A stretch of 9,869 nucleotides of DNA from assembly GCA_009886305.1 (NCBI GenBank), contig QXZO01000230.1, positions 1 to 9,869 of the forward strand, given 5' to 3'. Source of the stretch: Betaproteobacteria bacterium. Lineage in GTDB: Bacteria; Pseudomonadota; Gammaproteobacteria; Burkholderiales; Eutrophovitaceae. How positions within the stretch are numbered: position 1 is the first letter of the stretch; each line of letters starts with the position of its first letter. Below the pieces are notes generated by a model. That model was not told the origin of the DNA and made no database searches. It saw only the letters and a program-made list of their open reading frames with translations. Position numbers and translations under genes: made by a program. This document shows, one piece after another, positions 7,037-9,869 of the stretch.

Positions 7037-8056
7037 CTATGGATGAGACAGTGCTCCAGACAAAAGTTTCGCCGTGATATCTACTATGGGGATGACTCTC
7101 TCGTAAGCCATCCTTGTGGGGCCTATAACGCCAACAGTGCCCACCACTTGGCCATCGACTTCATATGGCGCCGTTACCACGCTGCATTCATCTAACGGCA
7201 CTAAGCCAGATTCACCGCCGATATATATTTGCACCCCATTGGCTCGATCACTGGTATCAAGTAATTGAAGAATCCCAGTTTTCTTATCAAACATGTCGAA
7301 AAGAGTTCTCAAGCTATTAATGTTGGTTGAGAGGTCGTGGACACTTAATAGATTCTTTTCTCCAGAAACAACATATTCTTCGCTTTTGAGTGAATTCTCC
7401 TCTCCGGCTGAGATTGCCAAGGTCATTAGCTGAGAAATATTATCCTTGAGCTGTTTGAGTTCTAGTTGTATGCGAGATTTGATCGCATCAAATGACATAC
7501 CCGCATAATTTTGATTGAGATAGTTAGTCGCCTCTGTGAGTTCCGATTCTGTGAATTGACGGGAAGCTTCGAGGACTTTGTTTTGAACGTCTCCATCGGG
7601 TGTAACCACAATTAGTAAAATCCGCTGGTCGGACAAAGAAACAAACTCGATATGTCGAAATGAGCTACTTTGACGCGCTGGTGACTTGACCACACCTGCA
7701 AATTGAGTAAGGTTGGATAAGCGCTGTGATGCTGTAGATATCAGTCCGTTAGCGCTATCCGGCCGAAATTGGTCTTCGATTTCATGCAGTTCGATTGAGT
7801 CTAGTGGTTGTACCGTGAGCAGTGAGTCAACGAAAAAACGGTACCCAAGTGGTGTCGGGATTCGGCCTGCTGATGTGTGCGGGCTGGCGATAAAGCCCAT
7901 TTCTTCGAGATCAGCCATAATATTTCGAATACTGGCCGGACTCAGTTCTAAGCCTGAGGATTTAGCTAGCTGTCGAGATCCTATGGGCTGACCATCTGAA
8001 ATGTGCTTCTCAATAAGCGATTTCAGTAAAATTCGTGATCTTTCGTTCATCATCAT
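7037..8056 (-). CDS. hrcA: Heat-inducible transcription repressor HrcA
   Basis: HrcA is a dimeric repressor that binds CIRCE operators in front of chaperone genes and loses activity on heating until refolded by GroEL. The 339-residue product is full length. The N-terminal winged helix (about 1-75) includes GQPIGSRQLAK (22-32), LSPASIRNIMADLE (38-51) and SPHTSAGRIPT (58-68), all hallmark blocks. The middle is a GAF-like dimer domain, and the C-terminal part has YIGGE (278-282) and VGVIGPTRMAYERVIP (308-323). Three ATG codons follow one another at the start (8056, 8053, 8050), and none has a clear Shine-Dalgarno. The gene is divergent from nadK and followed closely by hemH. It is separated from the grpE operon by hemH and the DUF922 gene. 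No complete CIRCE was found in this window, so the usual target (groESL) is presumably elsewhere. Confidence 0.97.
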   Translation of the reverse strand: MMMNERSRILLKSLIEKHISDGQPIGSRQLAKSSGLELSPASIRNIMADLEEMGFIASPHTSAGRIPTPLGYRFFVDSLLTVQPLDSIELHEIEDQFRPDSANGLISTASQRLSNLTQFAGVVKSPARQSSSFRHIEFVSLSDQRILLIVVTPDGDVQNKVLEASRQFTESELTEATNYLNQNYAGMSFDAIKSRIQLELKQLKDNISQLMTLAISAGEENSLKSEEYVVSGEKNLLSVHDLSTNINSLRTLFDMFDKKTGILQLLDTSDRANGVQIYIGGESGLVPLDECSVVTAPYEVDGQVVGTVGVIGPTRMAYERVIPIVDITAKLLSGALSHP

Positions 8057-8106
8057 TTCATTTTACAAACTTTTTGTCTTCGATTTGGGTTTTTTTATTT
8101 CGTAGA

Positions 8107-8128
8107 ATTTGCGATGATGCAAATCATC
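8107..8128. repeat. Two interlocking inverted repeats in the hrcA–nadK divergent region
   Basis: ATTTGC (8107-8112) pairs with GCAAAT (8119-8124) around GATGAT. The central GATGAT (8113-8118) in turn pairs with ATCATC (8123-8128) around GCAA. Both dyads are perfect 6-bp repeats and mutually exclusive as hairpins. The site lies between two divergent starts, where an operator would be expected. The 90-base intergenic region holds no other clear element apart from weak -10-like hexamers at 8060-8065 (minus, TAAAAT) and 8136-8141 (plus, TATAAC). Function is unknown. Confidence 0.45.
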
Positions 8129-8147
8129 TCTCGTGTATAACGTAAAT

Positions 8148-9017
8148 ATGAATAAATTTAATCGAGTTTGTATTGTCGGCAAATATAGGTCTGCCGAGGT
8201 TCAGCGTCCAGTCTCCCAGATTATTGATTTTCTGCAAGGAGAGGGGGTTGATTGTATGGTTGATGATATGACTGCGCAGCAACTTCCCGGAATCAAGGTG
8301 GAGTGTGGACCAGTAGATGATGTTGTCAGTCGTAGCGATTTAGTGGTGGTGCTGGGTGGCGATGGCACGTTACTTGGTCTTGCACGCACGGTGGCTATGC
8401 ATAATGTGCCTTTGCTGGGGATCAATTTGGGTCGGTTAGGCTTTCTGGCAGATATATCATTAAACAAAATGGTGGCTAGCTTGCGTGCGGTTCAAAGAGG
8501 CGAATATATTACTGATGACCGCGCGATACTTGAGGTAAGTACCGATAGCGAGCCTGAGACTGGGATTTGGGCTTTGAATGATGTCTCAATTGGCAAGGGG
8601 CAAAGTGGCAGTTTGATTCAGATGAAGGTTACTATTGATGGTGAATTTGCCTATAACCTTAGATCCGACGGGTTAGTTGTTTCGACCCCAACTGGCTCCA
8701 CTGCTTATGCGCTCTCCGCTGGTGGCCCCATAATTGCGCCAGGCGTGGATTGTGTCCTGCTGGTTCCTGTGTGTCCGCATTCTTTATCGAATAGGCCGAT
8801 CGTTATTCCGGGGACATCTAAAATAGAGATTGAGTTGATAGAATCGATCGATGCTCGCGTGCACATTGACAGCCATACCCATTTGAATATTCGCGAGGGA
8901 GGACGGCTAATGATCCAGGTGGCGGCTCCAACAGTAAGGCTAGTTCATTCGAGGGGTCACGATTATTTCGGAACGCTTCGGGAAAAATTACACTGGGCTG
9001 GAACGATGGGGTCGTAA
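8148..9017 (+). CDS. nadK: NAD kinase
   Basis: NadK phosphorylates NAD to NADP with ATP (or polyphosphate in some members) and is the cell's only de novo NADP source. The 289-residue product (from the ATG at 8148) has the nucleotide-binding GGDG motif at 70-73 within VVVLGGDGTLLGLAR, GINLGRLGFLADI at 91-103, the NE/D motif as LNDVSI (143-148), and the glycine-rich SDGLVVSTPTGSTAYALSAG block (173-192). These are diagnostic of the family, and length is normal. I prefer ATG 8148 because the protein then begins MNKFNRVCIVGKY like its relatives. An in-frame GTG at 8133 would add five residues. Neither start has a Shine-Dalgarno. recN follows after 19 bases, so the two probably share a transcript, as in related bacteria. 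Confidence 0.97.
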   Translation: MNKFNRVCIVGKYRSAEVQRPVSQIIDFLQGEGVDCMVDDMTAQQLPGIKVECGPVDDVVSRSDLVVVLGGDGTLLGLARTVAMHNVPLLGINLGRLGFLADISLNKMVASLRAVQRGEYITDDRAILEVSTDSEPETGIWALNDVSIGKGQSGSLIQMKVTIDGEFAYNLRSDGLVVSTPTGSTAYALSAGGPIIAPGVDCVLLVPVCPHSLSNRPIVIPGTSKIEIELIESIDARVHIDSHTHLNIREGGRLMIQVAAPTVRLVHSRGHDYFGTLREKLHWAGTMGS

Positions 9018-9036
9018 TTTTGCGGGAAGATCTTTC

Positions 9037-9869
9037 ATGCTGATTCGTTTGACTGTTAAAGACTATGTGTTAATCGATTCGATTGAGCTCAGTCTAGACC
9101 CTGGTTTTACAGTACTCACAGGAGAGACGGGCGCGGGCAAATCTATTCTGCTGGGTGCGATTAGTCTCATTCTAGGTGGACGGTCTGATGCGGGCAGCAT
9201 CAAGGCTGGTGCAAGCAGGGCCGATATTGTTGCAGAGTTCGACACATCAAACTTGCCTCTTGTTTGTTCCTTTTTGGAAGAGGGCGATTTAGGTGTTGAA
9301 GATTGTGTTTTGAGACGAGTAATTGACACTGCGGGCCGATCTAGATCCTGGATCAACGGTGTTCCTGTGACGGTAAAACAACTTAAAGCTTTGGGCGCCC
9401 TACTTGTTGACATTCACGGCCAGCATGAACACTACTCTTTAGTTGATGCTTCTACGCATACTCACGTTCTAGATTCTTTTGGCCATTTGTCGAATTCAGC
9501 CAAGTTAGTTGAAAGTGCATGGAAGCTTTGGCAATCTGAAAAAATTAAATTGATTCAACTCATAGAGCAATCCGAGGCGCTCAAGCAAAAAACCGAGGAG
9601 TTACGGGAAACGCAAAGAGATCTTGATGTTTTGGGGTTTTCTAAGAAGGAGTGGATTCAAACCCTGGAACGGCATCGTAAAGTGAATAACTTGAATGAGT
9701 TGATTGATGCCGCTAATCAATCGGTTCTAATGCTCGGCGAGGGCGAGCAAAATCTCTTATCTATTCTTGCTAATGTTCGGTCCAGACTCGCTGGTGCGGC
9801 CGAAATAGATCCGCAAGTCGATGCCATGCTAGGAGACCTTGAGGGGCTAGAGATCCAGCTCGGAGAATT
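9037..9869 (+). CDS. recN: DNA repair protein RecN, 3'-truncated by the window edge
   Basis: RecN is an SMC-like ATPase acting in recombinational repair of double-strand breaks. The first 277 codons are present and in frame to the edge (the family has about 550 residues). The start MLIRLTVKDYVLIDSIEL is typical. Walker A is GETGAGKS (29-36), followed by GRSDAGSIKAGASRADI, the LRRVIDTAGRSRSWING block (92-108), and the conserved LVDIHGQHEH (123-132). The region after about 165 becomes charged and heptad-rich, matching the start of the coiled-coil arm. Walker B and the ABC signature lie beyond the window. It begins 19 bases after nadK, with only a weak GGGAAG as ribosome binding site (9024-9029). 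No LexA box is visible just upstream, so any SOS control would have to act elsewhere. Confidence 0.97.
   Translation, partial: MLIRLTVKDYVLIDSIELSLDPGFTVLTGETGAGKSILLGAISLILGGRSDAGSIKAGASRADIVAEFDTSNLPLVCSFLEEGDLGVEDCVLRRVIDTAGRSRSWINGVPVTVKQLKALGALLVDIHGQHEHYSLVDASTHTHVLDSFGHLSNSAKLVESAWKLWQSEKIKLIQLIEQSEALKQKTEELRETQRDLDVLGFSKKEWIQTLERHRKVNNLNELIDAANQSVLMLGEGEQNLLSILANVRSRLAGAAEIDPQVDAMLGDLEGLEIQLGE

Noticed and set aside
6869..7195. Plus-strand open frame spanning the hemH start and hrcA end
   Set aside because: Antisense to two certain genes, with no recognisable domain and no ribosome binding site.
8133..8147. GTG start adding five residues to NadK
   Set aside because: The ATG at 8148 gives the normal NadK N-terminus, though the GTG cannot be excluded without mapping.

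Overview
The window looks like a conserved stretch of a bacterial chromosome carrying the heat-shock chaperone locus and several housekeeping genes. The gene order recN–nadK–hrcA–hemH–grpE–dnaK–dnaJ is, from memory, the arrangement common in betaproteobacteria (Burkholderiales and relatives). The GrpE and ferrochelatase sequences also read as that type. GC content looks moderate (not counted), so a betaproteobacterium with reduced GC, perhaps a freshwater or marine lineage, is the best guess. No species can be named.

Layout, left to right: (i) the 3' part of cysS (+), whose stop codon overlaps the stop codon of dnaJ by 4 bases. (ii) The chaperone operon on the minus strand, transcribed grpE→dnaK→dnaJ, with a good sigma-32-type heat-shock promoter in front of grpE, a strong ribosome binding site in front of dnaK, and a stable hairpin between dnaK and dnaJ. 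(iii) A divergent gene (+) for a small secreted DUF922-type protein whose putative zinc-protease site appears degenerate. (iv) hrcA–hemH on the minus strand, closely spaced. (v) nadK–recN on the plus strand, closely spaced, with recN running off the right edge.

The genes form three functional groups. DnaK, DnaJ and GrpE are one ATP-driven folding machine: DnaJ delivers clients, DnaK holds them, GrpE exchanges nucleotide. HrcA is a heat-shock repressor that would normally act at CIRCE operators. No complete CIRCE was found by reading the window, so HrcA probably acts elsewhere (classically groESL), while sigma-32 drives the operon here. CysS, HemH, NadK and RecN serve translation, haem synthesis, NADP supply and DNA repair.

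There is no gene-free stretch above about 140 bases. I saw no tRNA, rRNA, CRISPR array, insertion sequence or prophage. The region is mostly ordinary core genome. The least ordinary items are the DUF922 protein that lacks its expected metal ligands, the dyads in the two divergent intergenic regions, and the dnaK–dnaJ hairpin.
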